From: Nageia nagi
Taxonomy: Eukaryota > Pinophyta
DNA: 64,000 bases
Direction: 5' to 3'
NCBI GenBank assembly: GCA_050084985.1
Contig: JBITNC010000001.1
Location: 177,568,001 to 177,632,000 of the forward strand
In this document: positions 37,480-49,098 of the stretch, piece by piece
Layout: each line of letters begins with the position of its first letter
Numbering within the stretch: the first letter of the stretch is position 1
Made by a program: the position numbers and the translations under genes
The notes under the pieces: model-generated
Seen by the model: the letters and a program-made list of their open reading frames with translations, nothing else
What the model was told of the DNA's origin: nothing
The model's database searches: none

Positions 37480-37803
37480 TATAGAATCCTATATTTTTTT
37501 AATAACATTCTCACTAGGTAATTCACTATCTTAAAAATAAAGCATATTACAAGTAAGATATGTATCAAGATTAATGACTAACTCAACAAATTTAGTAATA
37601 GAAATATCAACATCTACCTCAATTTTCTTTAAAGCATCAAATAATGCATCTTTGTGAGCTATTGATAATTGCAAAAGATCAAAAATACATATATTGGCAT
37701 ATGCTACCTTTAGTTTTTATAAGAGTTGTTGTGCACCTAAATTATGAGGAACCTTCATTATTTTAGTCGTCATTGGGTGAATGTTCTCTCTAGACCTCCC
37801 TAA
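37480..37803 (-). pseudogene. H gag-protease junction fragment
   Basis: Minus-strand translation gives MKVPHNLGAQQLL then VAYANICIFDLLQLSIAHKD and ALFDALKKIEVD, the linker between gag and protease in Tat-like gypsy elements, where (I/S)YDLL-LS--HRDAL is typical. It is separated from the rest of H gag (58,838-59,990) by the 21-kb copia-type element. Imperfect duplications are CCTAA at 37,799-37,803 and CCTCA at 58,838-58,842. Confidence 0.65.
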
Positions 37804-38257
37804 TGTTGGAATATATAATGCATTATTATATTTTTCTATGTAACCCATTTAACACTTAAAATACATCTAGATACCTTTAAGTATTTAGTGAATAAAATAT
37901 TATGTAACCTTAACCTAACCCTTGGGTACAAGGGTGGTTAAAGGGAGGATTTTTCCCTATAAATAGAGGGTCTCCCTTATAGTTTACTCACTCAAGTTTA
38001 CACTCATTTTTGTAGTATTGTTATGCTTTAGAATTGTTAGGAGAAGTAGGAAGAGTTGTTGTAAGAGAGACACTTTTTGAATGAGAAAGATATTAGTTAG
38101 TGGATGTACTCTCTCACATGAGAGGAACCACTTTATATGTGTGTCATATTCATGAGATTGGTGATTATGTTAATGCTATGAATATTGATGGTTAAGGGGG
38201 ATTTCAAGTGATCTTAGGAGATTAGGATATTATTCATTAAGGTTTAAATCATTCCTT
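37804..38257 (+). repeat. 5' LTR of the LARD-like element
   Basis: Starts TGTTGGAATATATAATGC. TATA-like CTATAAATAGAGG lies at about 37,960. Closest relative in the window is 58,401-58,837 (shared AACCTAACCC and ACAAGGGTGGTTAAAG), distinct from the copy at 36,376. Confidence 0.9.
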
Positions 38258-38270
38258 TGGTATCAAAGCC

Positions 38271-39164
38271 ATCTTAGAGGCTCCACTTCACCATTATTGA
38301 AGGTCCATTCTACCTCTTTCATCTGCTTTGGTGAGGTAAAAACTTGAAGTATAAATATTCTCCTCACTCTCTTACATTTTGTAAGCTATTTTGTTTACAA
38401 TTATTTTTTTTTGCTAAAAGTTAGCTCTTTTTAAGCTTTTGTTGTTTCTTACACAAGTTATTTTTTGTTAAGATTAAGCTTAAAGCTTATATATGTGTTA
38501 AATAACTTCTTAGTGTAAGAATAGCTTACACATTAAGAAGGATGTTAATAATGCTTAAACATTTTTTTTATTCTAACATTATCTTTTTTAAGAGGTTAGT
38601 ATGCAATTTAAGTATTGTTATATATATTAGTTTCTAACATTATTTGCTATAATGGTTATTTTGTAAAGTTTTGCAATTCTTTAAGTTGTAAATTACCTTA
38701 TTACTCTTTACAAAATTATTGCATATGTAACAATTTACAAAGGTTATTGTATATATATAACAATATGTTATGTAGTTTTTTGTGAATTTGTTTTCAAATT
38801 GATGTTACAATTTTGTTGGCAAAATAGTTTATCTAAGAAGTAACAACAATGTATTGTTAGTCAATACTTTACCTATTTTGTAATTTTTATTTTGTTTATA
38901 AAAATATTGCAACTTGTGTTACATATTTATATTTATTTTACAAAAATAACTACACAAGTATTTTTTTTAACTTGTGTTAATATGTGACTAACACAAGGGC
39001 TTTATAAAAGATTAATACAACAATATTATGGCTACCCATAAATATCTATATTTTGTAATCAAAGGTTGTATTTTTTTTTATATATGAACCAAAATTTCTT
39101 TAATTTAAAAAAATATAAATAAAATTTTTTTTATCATATATTTTGGGGAGTGGCCATGGTCATG
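38271..39164. other. LARD leader
   Basis: AT-rich non-coding leader following the primer-binding site, with no reading frame of note. Confidence 0.5.
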
Positions 39165-39480
39165 TCCACCACCTACCCATGAGGGGTGTGAGACCCATAA
39201 GGGGTCATCATCCTCTCCTATGGGTGGCATGGCACCCAAGGGACCTCTACCTACCCAAGGGATGCATGGAAAACTTGAGGCCGTCATCCACCCCAAAGGT
39301 AGTATGAAAGGCCAAAGGTATATCATCCACCCCAAGGGAGGTACAATAAACCTAAGGCTATTTTCCATCCCTAGGGAGGTGCAATAGGCCAAAGGCTATC
39401 ATTCGCCCCAAGGCACAATAGGCTAGAGGCTATCATCTGACCCAAGGGGTGCGACACCACCAAGACCATCTTCACCTTAT
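39165..39480. repeat. GC-rich minisatellite in the LARD
   Basis: Degenerate units of about 35-45 bp built on CATCCACCCCAAGGGAGGT and GGCCAAAGGCTATCAT, at least six in number. They stand out by composition from the AT-rich surroundings. The 95-codon minus-strand frame across it (repeated PPLGWM) is a by-product of the repeat. Confidence 0.75.
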
Positions 39481-40242
39481 GTGTGGGACACCTTCATGCT
39501 GCCCCCTCTTCTATCATTCCTTCATAAAAAAAATCATTAGATCCACCACAACAAAAAAATTAACTCAAACTCATTTTTTAAGGTCAAGTTGAGGTTATCT
39601 AACTCATGTTTGATCTTAGGTTAGACTATGGTTTTTAGTTGGGCATGTTTAGTTTTTTTAATGTCTATTACCACATTTTACCTACTTTGTTGACCTTATA
39701 GATGTTACCTATTATTTAATCATTTTTTGGTCTACATTCTCTCCATATGATTAATTCACTTGGTGAAATAGTGTAATTTTTTAAAAACGTTTTTCTAGAG
39801 AGTGGTTGGATGATGGATAGATGTAAAGGTTTTCTTTACTTCCTCTTAATTTATTATATTGTCTCACTCTTTTTATTATTATTTCTTGCAAAATCAATAA
39901 TATCTTAGCAATGAAATTTCTCAATACACATGAGTGTTTATGATTTTTGGAGGAGTTAAATAAAAATAAGGGAAAAAGAGCAATATTTATGTATGGATAA
40001 ATATTTAGTGTGTTATTATTAAAAAAAATTGAAAGAGAAATATTATCAATAAATATTTTTTTAGTAGCAATATTTATGTATGGATAAATATTTCTTGAAA
40101 ATTGAAAGTGAAATATTTACTGATAAATAGATTTTGGGTGACATATTTATGAATAAATATTTTTTTGGGTGTTATTGTATTTATGGATAAATATTTTGGG
40201 TGTTAGGAAAATTATTCCTACATTATTTTTTAAAATTAAGGG
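39481..40242. other. LARD internal DNA up to the LINE 2 insertion
   Basis: AT-rich non-coding. Around 39,990-40,200 the phrase ATGGATAAATATTT recurs four times. It ends with AAAATTAAGGG (40,232-40,242), the duplication repeated after LINE 2 at 48,609-48,619. Confidence 0.6.
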
Positions 40243-40461
40243 GGAGCAAGCTTTGAGGGTTAGGGTCCCTAAGCTAGTGTTTGCATGAGCCTAGGTTTTC
40301 CTTGATTTATGTGTCAAATCACTAGCACACTTATTCATGTATATGGGAGTAATTACCTATACTAATCCTTCTATATTTTCACTACCTTAGGTGGTTAACC
40401 CATATTGTTTAAGTATGTTTGAAGCACTTTCTCTCAATTTACCTCATGGTGAATTGCTACC

Positions 40462-41500
40462 ATGAAAGATGACACCATGAAGAAGCCACAAAAGTTCCTA
40501 TCAAAGGTGGAGAGTGAGGTAATTCCCATGTTCCCAAAGTTCACATTCTTGTTCAAGATATTAAAAAGTGTTATGAATGGTTTGAAATGCATCACTTGGT
40601 TGGTTACTTTCTTGGTAGGATTCCTATTGATACTATACTGCATCAATGGGTTTCCTAGGTTTGGGCCCCATATGGGTTTAAAGTCAAAAATGTCTAGAAC
40701 TTGACAAAAGGGTATTTTCTATTTCATTTTTCTGATCCCATGCATGTTAAGAAAATCTTATCTAAAGGACCTTGGATGGTTCATTCATCCTTCCTTATGC
40801 TTCAATAGTATTCTCAATCTTTTTTTGTGGAGTGTAGTCCCTCTCTAGAAGTTTTGATCTGTATTGAATTTTTGAACTTTCCCTATCCCCTTTGTAGTTT
40901 TTTACAAACTTATGCTAAGCAAGTAGGGTCATTTATCTATTTTAAACTCGGAAGCTTTTTTATGGCTTAGCCTACTTGATAGGTCTATATTTAACTCAAC
41001 CTCACCAAGGATGGGCTAGATGAAGTTGAAATTATCATTGAGAATGAGTCTATTTTATAGAAGGTCTAGTATATTGGTCTCCCTGATACCTATTTTTGAT
41101 ACTAATTACCTCACCATAAAATTCAAGAATATTCCCTTATGGAGGGAAAATTCAAATATTCAAACCAACCTGCTACTCCCATGAAGAGTGACCCCACACT
41201 AGCTCCTACTACTAGGGAAGCTGAATGGACCCCTATCATAAATCATTAGAATCACAACAATGCTTCACAAGGATCTATGCCAAAATTGCATGCTTCTACA
41301 GCCTAACCATAGACCCAGAATCTATCGATGCAAATGCATCCCATTACCCATAATGTGCCTCTAGAGTTTCAAATTTCCTATGTTCCTCAAATGACATAAG
41401 CTAAACCTACTTTGAGAGCCCCTGAGATTTCCATGTGGTTTGGCCCTTTCTATTTGTCTATTACCTCTATACCACCTTTTGCACGGCTAGAGGAGACTTA
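40462..41500 (+). pseudogene. LINE 2 ORF1 remnant (DUF4283)
   Basis: Opens with an ATG at 40,462 (80 codons). After frame changes it shows the DUF4283 sequence: SDPMHVKKILSKGPWMVHSS near 40,735, ECSPSLEVLICIEFLNFPYP near 40,840 and VGSFIYF near 40,930. A knuckle remnant with LPHHKIQEYSLMEGKFK lies near 41,105, then a Pro/Ser/Thr-rich tail. The first Cys pair and the last Cys of the knuckle are not preserved. Confidence 0.75.
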
Positions 41501-41543
41501 CTCTAGCATATGTACTAGGTGCTCTTAGAGCCCCCTTTGAGGT

Positions 41544-42191
41544 TGTAGTAGATAAATAATGCAATTAATGCAAATGGGTTTGATTATTAAAATATTTCTC
41601 TACTTTATAAATATTGATTCATATATAAGAAATATGGCAATAACAATAATGTAGTAGTTTTAACTTATATTCTATATTCATTTCATTAATCATAAAATGC
41701 ATGAAAGATAGAGCATACATTCATGGATAAGTATGCCACTAGTGCCCTATAATTGGCACACTATTGATGTCATAAGATAAGTGAAATTACAAGCATGAAC
41801 AAGAATGTAGAAATGAGGAAATTAGTGAATAATCAAATTATGAACATACATGCAAACTTACAGAATAATAGATGTGCAAATGCAAATAGATAAATAAAGT
41901 TGCAATCCTTCTAATTATCTTCAATTAATAATTTTTGTATTATTTTTAAAATATTAATGTGCCCATGATTTTCTCATGCTCCATTCATACCCTATATGTC
42001 ATCCAATGATGCTCTTATATATGATACAAGTTTATATGACTTTGATATTTTGACCCCTTGTACTTTCCACAAGGGTCAAATACATGGCCTACACCTCTTA
42101 TATATAGTTTTAATCCCTTTTTAAATAATACATTTTTAAGGGATTAAAATTATTTATTAAATATATAAAGATTCATTTTGAGGCATCTACA
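41544..42191. mobile_element. Solo LTR (648 bp) in LINE 2
   Basis: Bounded by TGTAGTAG at the left and CATCTACA at the right, so the ends form a short inverted repeat with the required TG...CA. The neighbours GAGGT (41,539-41,543) and AAGGT (42,192-42,196) match at four of five bases. It separates LINE 2 ORF1 from ORF2, which are adjacent in LINE 1. It contains a stem CCTTGTACTTTCCACAAGG at about 42,057 and a TATA-like TTATATATAG at about 42,098. No internal coding sequence is present. Confidence 0.75.
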
Positions 42192-42329
42192 AAGGTGGTA
42201 CAAAAGCACCTGTTGAAAAACATCATCAAGTAGATGTGATGCATCACGGTAATGCCTTCTCTGCCTTGCCTGCTCTAGAAAGTAGTAAGAATATCATGGA
42301 TTTTCAAAACCCTTACATGTCTCTCTAAA

Positions 42330-43140
42330 TTATCTTTCTTGTAATGTGAGGGGATTAATTGACCCATCCCATAAATATATGATCCGTATTAAGATTGATG
42401 ATGTCAATCTCTTTGTTGGTAATGTGGATTTTGTCTATTTGCAAGAAGTCAAGATTTCTAAATTTTTACTTCAATGTACCTATAATGTTTTGTAGACTAG
42501 TGGCCCCTCCTTCTCTACCAATCATGAGGCTAGCTCTAGGGGTGATATTATTTTTATTTTCCCATCTTAATAATATAATGGTGTCTCATGGGGTGTGCAC
42601 CCCTCTAATAAAGATATTTAAGTTTTGCTTGAATGTTTGGAAAGCCATTTGGCATTGTTAATATTTATGCTTTTAATAATGCTTATGAGCAGATGTCCCT
42701 ATGGAATTGGATTGATCTCTCCTTGCCCTTTGTTACTTGGTTAGTTTATGGATACTTTAAAATGGTTGAAAATCTTGCTGATAAGAAAGGCCTCAACCCC
42801 ATGAGGTGGTGTTTGGGGGAAAGAGAGGCATGATTTTCCATATGCTCAATGATTTACTTGGTCCAATTTGCAAAATGGTGAATTAAGGGTCATTAAGATA
42901 TTGGATAAAGCTATGATCTTTGAAAGTGATTGCTTTCATTTAGAATACCATAATCTAGCTCTCCCTTTTATTTTTGTTGTTCCTCAAACTACCTTATCTA
43001 ATCATACTCCTATTTTCTTTAGCATTCACCATTCTCAGCTCCCTACTTATTTATTTAAAGCTTAGTGGTATTTAAACACTTCTTTTTTGGATTCTAATTC
43101 TATGTGTTCCCATATACTTTGTATTTGGAACCTATTTCCT
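42330..43140 (+). pseudogene. LINE 2 ORF2 endonuclease remnant
   Basis: Begins SCNVRGLIDPSHKYM, then VDFVYLQEVKIS, which includes the Gln-Glu of the endonuclease metal site, and later GLNPMRWCLGERE. A 65-codon open stretch (42,868-43,065) ends in LSNHTPIFFSIHH, corresponding to the S(D/N)H-P catalytic block, with Asn where Asp is usual. At least four frame changes interrupt the domain. Confidence 0.8.
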
Positions 43141-43579
43141 TGATTGTTTGAGTAAGAGGTTAGATTCATTGGTGGAACTATGCTATATCTAGAACTACTA
43201 AGGTTGTTTGAACTCTTAGAGTTAACTTTACTAAGTGGCATCGAGAACCTCTAAAGTTCTAGAAAAGGATCCCTTTAACTACTCTATTCAAGCTTAGGTT
43301 GCTACTCTTCACCATGAGATAAGGAAATTTGATCTTTATGAAGCTAAAGGGGCCTAGTTAAAGGCTAGGCTCAAATGGCTCAAAGTTGGTGATAGAGTTA
43401 CTAAGGAGTTTTTAATAAACTCAAGCCTCCTATCCACTCCACCTAGTTTAAAGCCCTAAGAATTAATTATGACCAATCAATTCACCTTCCTAATATTGTT
43501 CAAGCTTTTGTTACTCACTATAAGGCTATGAATGAGTGTTGCAGTGTCATAACTCTTAAGCTCTCCCAAGCTTAGAGGG

Positions 43580-44420
43580 AATGTTATGACTCTCCTCTCA
43601 CCCTTGAGGATCTTAAGTATATTATAGACCAAATGGATAAGGATAAAGCCCTTGGTATTTATGGATTCCCTTGTGAGTTTTACAAAACCTTCTAGGACAT
43701 GGTTGGGCTTAACCTTCTTCATTTATACAAAGAAGCCCTTTTATCAGGATTTCTAGGAGCTATCATCAATAAAGGAAATATTAATTTCATACCTAAGGCT
43801 AAATATCTTGAACATATTACCAATTAGAGGCCAAGGGTATCTTTCTTCCTTATTCTCAACACCAACTAATTAATGGCTATTTTGTTGATCATTATTTCCT
43901 CACCCTTCATGAAGATGAGCAATTAGTTTCCATTTCCCTATAATTTTTTCATACCTTCTATTTGGCTTTAGGTTCTAGTATTCAATGGAAAAATATTTCT
44001 TCTTATTGATAATCTCCCAAGGACACCCCTACCTAGCTCTCTCACTATCTTTGGAAGTGGATCCAACCAAGTGAGACATTTAAGTTTTTTAGGATTCCCT
44101 TATCCTTTCAATCATCCCTTGCTCAATTATGGAATATTATTTTCCTAAAGATGGAGAAGAAGTTAGAGTATTGGTCCAATAAGAAACCCTCCTTAGCAAG
44201 AAAATTTCAAATTTATTCTAAGGTGTTAGCCTCGACCCATGTTTATTATTCAACTTGGTAGGTTCCCTCTAAGAAATATTATCAAAAGCTTGATAGGATT
44301 TTGAGAGATTTTATCTGGGATTTTGATAAGAATAAGAAAGGCTTTTATAGAGTGGCATGGGACATCTACTATCTCCATAGAGTAGATGGAGGCATGGGCC
44401 TCTTCAATTGTAATCATAAG
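43580..44420 (+). pseudogene. LINE 2 ORF2 reverse transcriptase remnant with core deletion
   Basis: The N-terminal blocks are readable: LKYIIDQMDKDKALGIYGFP, CEFYKTF, LLHLYKEALLSGFLGAIINK and GNINFIPKA (43,610-43,800). Directly after ITN-RP (43,830) the sequence jumps to INGYFVDHYFLTLHEDEQ (43,870), the end of the active-site region. The roughly 500 bp of palm that LINE 1 retains are therefore gone. The connection region follows (MEKKLEYWSNKKPSLARKFQ, 44,150). Confidence 0.8.
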
Positions 44421-44849
44421 GGTTTACCTTATGTGCCAAGTAGATTTTAGGCATTGCCTTTCCACAAGTCTTCCCTTGGACTGAAGAGCATGGAATGGTT
44501 TAAATTTATAGATTATTCTCACTACCCCTATTCAAATTAAGATATTCAATTCTTTTATTGTCAAAATCATTTAGAAGGCTTAGGAAGCCTTGAAATCTCA
44601 GCTCAATTGGCAAGGAAGTGGTTAAGCCTTAGAAGCTTATTTCTCCTCTCTTAGTTTGTGATGGTCCATGGCCATTACTTATTATGGTGCTACTTTAGAG
44701 CAAGTGCAATGGATTCATGCTTTAAGATTTCATAGGAAAGGAATTCACTCTTTTTGAGATCTTTATGATAGCCAAACCAAGAGTTGGTATACTTGGGCTA
44801 AGTTCAAGCATTTATATGGACTCTTTCCTAATGATAAATCTATTTTTGA

Positions 44850-45640
44850 ATTTTGAATTGATAAGACCCATTTCTTGATTTGGGTTTGACTAGCCAAAGT
44901 ATTTCAATATTCTTGGTGGACAAACTTAGTCTAGATTAACAATGTTCATTTACTCAAATATAAACCTCACATAGGTTACTCTTGGCCTTCACCTCATGTT
45001 CCCATGGTTGAGGTTTTGAATAACATATGGGATCTTATCTCCTCCCAATCAAGATGAAAGCTATATTTCACCACTATTTGGAAGGCTTAAATTGAACCTA
45101 AGCATAACTTTCTTTCTTTGAGTTTGTTACATCAAGGGTTACCTATTGGTATTCATCGAGTCTACTTGGGGGTCCCTAATCCTACTTGTGCTTTTTGTAA
45201 TTCTCTTGAATATTCCCTCCATGTGTTTTGGTCTTGATTGAAAGATAAAGCCATCTAGGATTGATTTTATCTACTTTGTTTTTAACTAGTACCTTCTATC
45301 ATTGTGTTCTTGGGTTCATGCTTTTCGAGGTGACCCTATGCATTTTTTAGAACCCTTACTTGAAGTGTGGCATATCTACCATGTCACTATGCTTTTATAC
45401 TTATATAAAAGTAGAAAAAACATCATTTTTGGTAGAGGAATCTTTTGTCTCATTTTATCTTTCTAACAACTATGCCATTTTTTATGATACTTGATTGCAA
45501 ATTATTGCTTAGGTGGAAAACATAAACTTGGAGGTTTAGTATGTATGTAATATGCTAGAATACTAGGCCAATGATACCTATACCATTAGTAGGTTCCCTC
45601 TTGATCAACCTCCATAGCAACATTGGACTCAATGATGAGT
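44850..45640 (+). pseudogene. LINE 2 ORF2 C-terminal remnant
   Basis: Frames include NVHLLKYKPHIGYSWPSP, SLSLLHQGLPIGIHR and LGVPNPTCAFCNSLEYSLHV (about 45,110-45,225), the last matching the zinc-binding zf-RVT block with Cys-x2-Cys. A tail with NMLEY and SRFPLDQPP near 45,550-45,615 matches the LINE 1 tail near 12,900-12,950. Frameshifts are frequent. Confidence 0.7.
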
Positions 45641-45763
45641 TGTCTCTTAAGGACATTCTCAACCTCGAAGCTAGGGCTCCCCTCCTTGCTAGCCTCCTTC
45701 GTCACTAGCTCGACACTGGTCTCATCCACCTTCAAACCTAAAGAGACTCTACTTGGTTTCCCT

Positions 45764-48162
45764 TGAGAGAATTGAACTATAACATGAACAACTCTAAACT
45801 CCCAAGATCACATGAAAGCTCACAATACACATCTAACAAACTCACAAAGCAATCTCACAAAGATAACACAAGATGTAAGTGGTTCCTCCAACTAGGAATA
45901 CAACCATTAACTAGATCTCACCTCTTAACAAATATGAACTCTCACAAACCTCCTAAACTTTTCTCCTGAACACTATCCTATAGCATAACTTTACTCTACA
46001 AATTGGTGTGTGATCTCAAATAAAAAGCCTTCTATTTATAAGCCAAAATCCATCTTTGGATCACTCTTTTATTCGATGTACAAAATCATGACATGCATAT
46101 ATTTTTACCCAAGGGGCATGCTCATGACATGGAGTGTAGGATAATTTACATTATCATATTCACTTAAGTACTTAAGGTATCAAATCATACCCTTAAGTAT
46201 TAGTGAACTTACATAGAAGATTATTACATAACCTTTATAATAATGCATTATACATTCCAACACTCTCCCTTAATGCAATATTGGGATAGAGTGAAAAAGA
46301 GAGAAGGAAGAGAGAAAGTAAGAGAGTTCTCCTCCAAATGGATACAATGGAGATGAGAAATTTTTACATATTTGTGAAGTAAGAAAGATCTAGTTTGAGA
46401 TTCACTACTTTACCAAATACAATCATTAACCACAACTAATTTCAATGTACATGAAGTAGTCATCCAACTAAAATTTATGAACAATCTCTAATAGACTGCA
46501 TACCCAAAGTAATTAACCTATAATCTCAAAGGAACCTACAATTCATAAGCAACTTAAATAACAAGATTAGTTAGATGCAACATATTCATATCAAATAGGA
46601 TATATGAATCACACAAATGCCTTCATGAACTAATCAATGGTGCACTATAAGTTATCATGAAGATGCCAAGCACCACAATAGTGAGGAATTAGATTTGCAT
46701 AGGTTGCAAGTTTTGATGGAAGAACCATAATGATGATGAATTGGGTTTATGTAGGTCATGATGAGGAGATCAAGGATGAATTTCTTTCATCTTATGCCTA
46801 GTCTCTCTATGTTGTGCCATCCCTGAGGTCATGAGGTCCAATCGCATGAAGTGGAGAGAGATAGGCTTTTTAGCAGGTGAAGAAGAGGAGGGGCTCTAGG
46901 AGTAGGTGAGGGTTTGAAAACCCCCAAAAAAGCATACAACATACACAAACATCAAGGAGGAGATAGGAGGAGGGTGAAAGCACCTAAGGAGAATAGGTTG
47001 CTACTGCTAAGCAAGATAAGCCCTCCTCAACAAGTGTAAATAATTGTTTTTTAATAAAAGCTAGTTTGTATTTTGAAAAAAAATAATAAAAGAGAAATTT
47101 GACCACTATATTAAATAATAGGCCACTCTTGCTCTCCTCTCCTTTAAAAAAAAAAGAAAACCTTAACAAGACTAAAAAAATAGCTTTATAAGGTAGAGAC
47201 ATAAACCCCTTTATTTATACAGGATATAGATAAAAAGATTGAATACTATCCCCTTTTAACTAGCAATTATATCAATGGTTTTAAGCATTTTTTATTAACA
47301 ATGCTACTAACAAAAAAGTTAGTAAAATAATTACAATATATATACTATCCTCTTAAATAAAAATTATATCATGTATTAAACATTTTTGCAAAAAATGCTA
47401 CTAACATAAGAGGTTAGTGTAAATGGGAAGAAACCAAATTTCATTGTATTGCTATTTTGATCATATTTTGCTAAAATAAGCCCACATATCTCATAAAATA
47501 TGTTAGTATCTTAAAAACAAAGAAGGAAAGATGTTATACCTTCACAATTATTTTATCTCAATAAGGATTTAGATAAACCTTCAAGATAAAGAGTCTTCAC
47601 ACCAAGAAGAAGAGCTTCCACACCAAGAAGAAGAGCTTCTACACCTTGCTTTGATATTGAATGAGAGAATTGAACTATAACATGAACAACTATAAACTCT
47701 TAAGATCACATAAATATTCATAATACACATCTAACAAACTCATAAAGCAATCTCATAAAGATAACACAAGATGTGTAAGTGGTTCCTCCAACTAGGCTTA
47801 CATCCACTAACTAGATCTCACTTCTTAACAAATATGAACTCTTACAATACTTGTAAACTTTTCTCTTAAACACTATCCTATAGCATAACTTTACTTCACA
47901 AATTGGTGTGTTATCTCAAAGATGAAGCCTTCTATTTATAGGCCAAAATCCCTCTTTGGATCACCCTTTTATCCAATGTATAAAAGCAAGATATGCACAT
48001 CCTTTTACCCAAGGGGTATGCTCATGATATGGAGTGTAGGATAAGTTACATTATCATATTCACTTAAATACTTAAGGTATCAAATCATACCCTTAAGTAT
48101 TAGTGAACTTACATAGAATATTATTACATAACCTTTACAATAATGCATTATACATTCCAATA
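45764..48162 (-). mobile_element. Short non-autonomous copia-type element (2.4 kb)
   Basis: Minus orientation: 5' LTR 47,662-48,162, primer-binding site TTCAATATCAAAGCAAGG (47,661-47,644, a relic of the tRNA-iMet site), internal 46,276-47,643, polypurine tract (46,275-46,263) and 3' LTR 45,764-46,262. The LTRs are 501 and 499 bp and closely alike. The 1.4-kb interior encodes no gag or pol. Flanking pentamers (TCCCT and GCTCC) do not match clearly. It is inserted in the 3' part of LINE 2. Confidence 0.85.
46276..47643 (-). other. Interior of the short copia-type element
   Basis: Non-coding. The stretch 46,640-46,990 is less AT-rich than its surroundings. Near the 5' end are two direct copies of ACACCAAGAAGAAGAGCTTC (47,591-47,631) on the plus strand. 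A 72-codon minus-strand frame (46,984-47,202) has no family resemblance. Confidence 0.5.
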
Positions 48163-48619
48163 GCTCCTTCCTCCTCTTGAGTCCAATCAGATTGGGATGT
48201 ACATACAAGTATTTCTCCTCCAAGGATGGGGTGGGGTGATGACCCTCCTCTGCAACCATAGTGCACTTGGGGGTCTATGCCTATTGTGGGAAATGTGCTA
48301 AACCCTTAGCTAGGAGAGAATGATGGCTAGAGAAATGATGATAATTCTAATTGTGGTTGGGATTATCTAGGTCAAACAAAAAACTTTCATCCTCCTAATG
48401 AGCTAGAAACTAATTAATATTTTAGTTATTCATTGTATTAATCCATAAGGACTTTATGTGGTCTTCTATTGTGCTTAGGAGTTTCAGTTTTTTATTTCTT
48501 TGATTCCTAACTATATAAGTTAGTGTGACTATTGGGGTATGCTAATCCCACCCACTCCTTTTTGTGTGATTAATCTTTTATTAATATAAAGTCTTTTTTC
48601 CAAAAAACAAAATTAAGGG

Positions 48620-49098
48620 AGGAAACAACTTTTATTATTTTAATGATAATTATGGTTGTTATTATCAATATATATTTATGGGTGTTATTATTTCAAACAT
48701 AACAAAAAAATTTCCCGCATTATTTTTTTTTAACCCACAAGCATGATGAGTTATTTTTTTCTTAAAAGGGGAGATATTTATTGATTTTTTCAAGGAAAGA
48801 TAAAGAATTAAAGTAATATTTTTTTGTGGGCAATATTGAGTAAAAAGTTTTGCACATATTTATTTTTTCAACAAGGAGAGGTAAAGTAATATTTTTTTTT
48901 ATGAGAAATATTCAGCGAAATCAATTGCATATAAAAATTTATTATGGATTCCACTTATTATGACCCATCAGTTTGTGTGGGTTCCACTTGTTGTGGCCCA
49001 CCAACTATGTTCCTCATTAGCCTTGAGGTGTGGCTCCTTAATAAAGCTACTCCTTAAGTTAAAAATAGAAATATATTTATATATGTTCCCTACCTTAT
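48620..49098. other. LARD internal DNA between LINE 2 and the gag-only element
   Basis: AT-rich non-coding DNA in the style of 39,481-40,242. Ends with CTTAT (49,094-49,098), the duplication repeated at 55,281-55,285. Confidence 0.6.

Larger units (their letters stand above)
40243..48608 (+). mobile_element. LINE 2: L1-type non-LTR element with internal deletion and two nested insertions
   Basis: Same family as LINE 1. The duplication AAAATTAAGGG (11 bp, exact) flanks it at 40,232-40,242 and 48,609-48,619. ORF1 (about 40,460-41,500) is followed by ORF2 (42,330 to about 45,600) and a 3' region ending ATTAATATAAAGTC then TTTTTTCCAAAAAAC. A solo LTR (41,544-42,191) sits between the ORFs and a 2.4-kb copia-type element (45,764-48,162) in the 3' region. 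The reverse-transcriptase core is deleted at about 43,830. All frames are broken. Confidence 0.88.

Noticed and set aside
39105-39392. 95-codon minus-strand frame with repeated PPLGWM
   Set aside because: By-product of the GC-rich minisatellite. No start context or homology.
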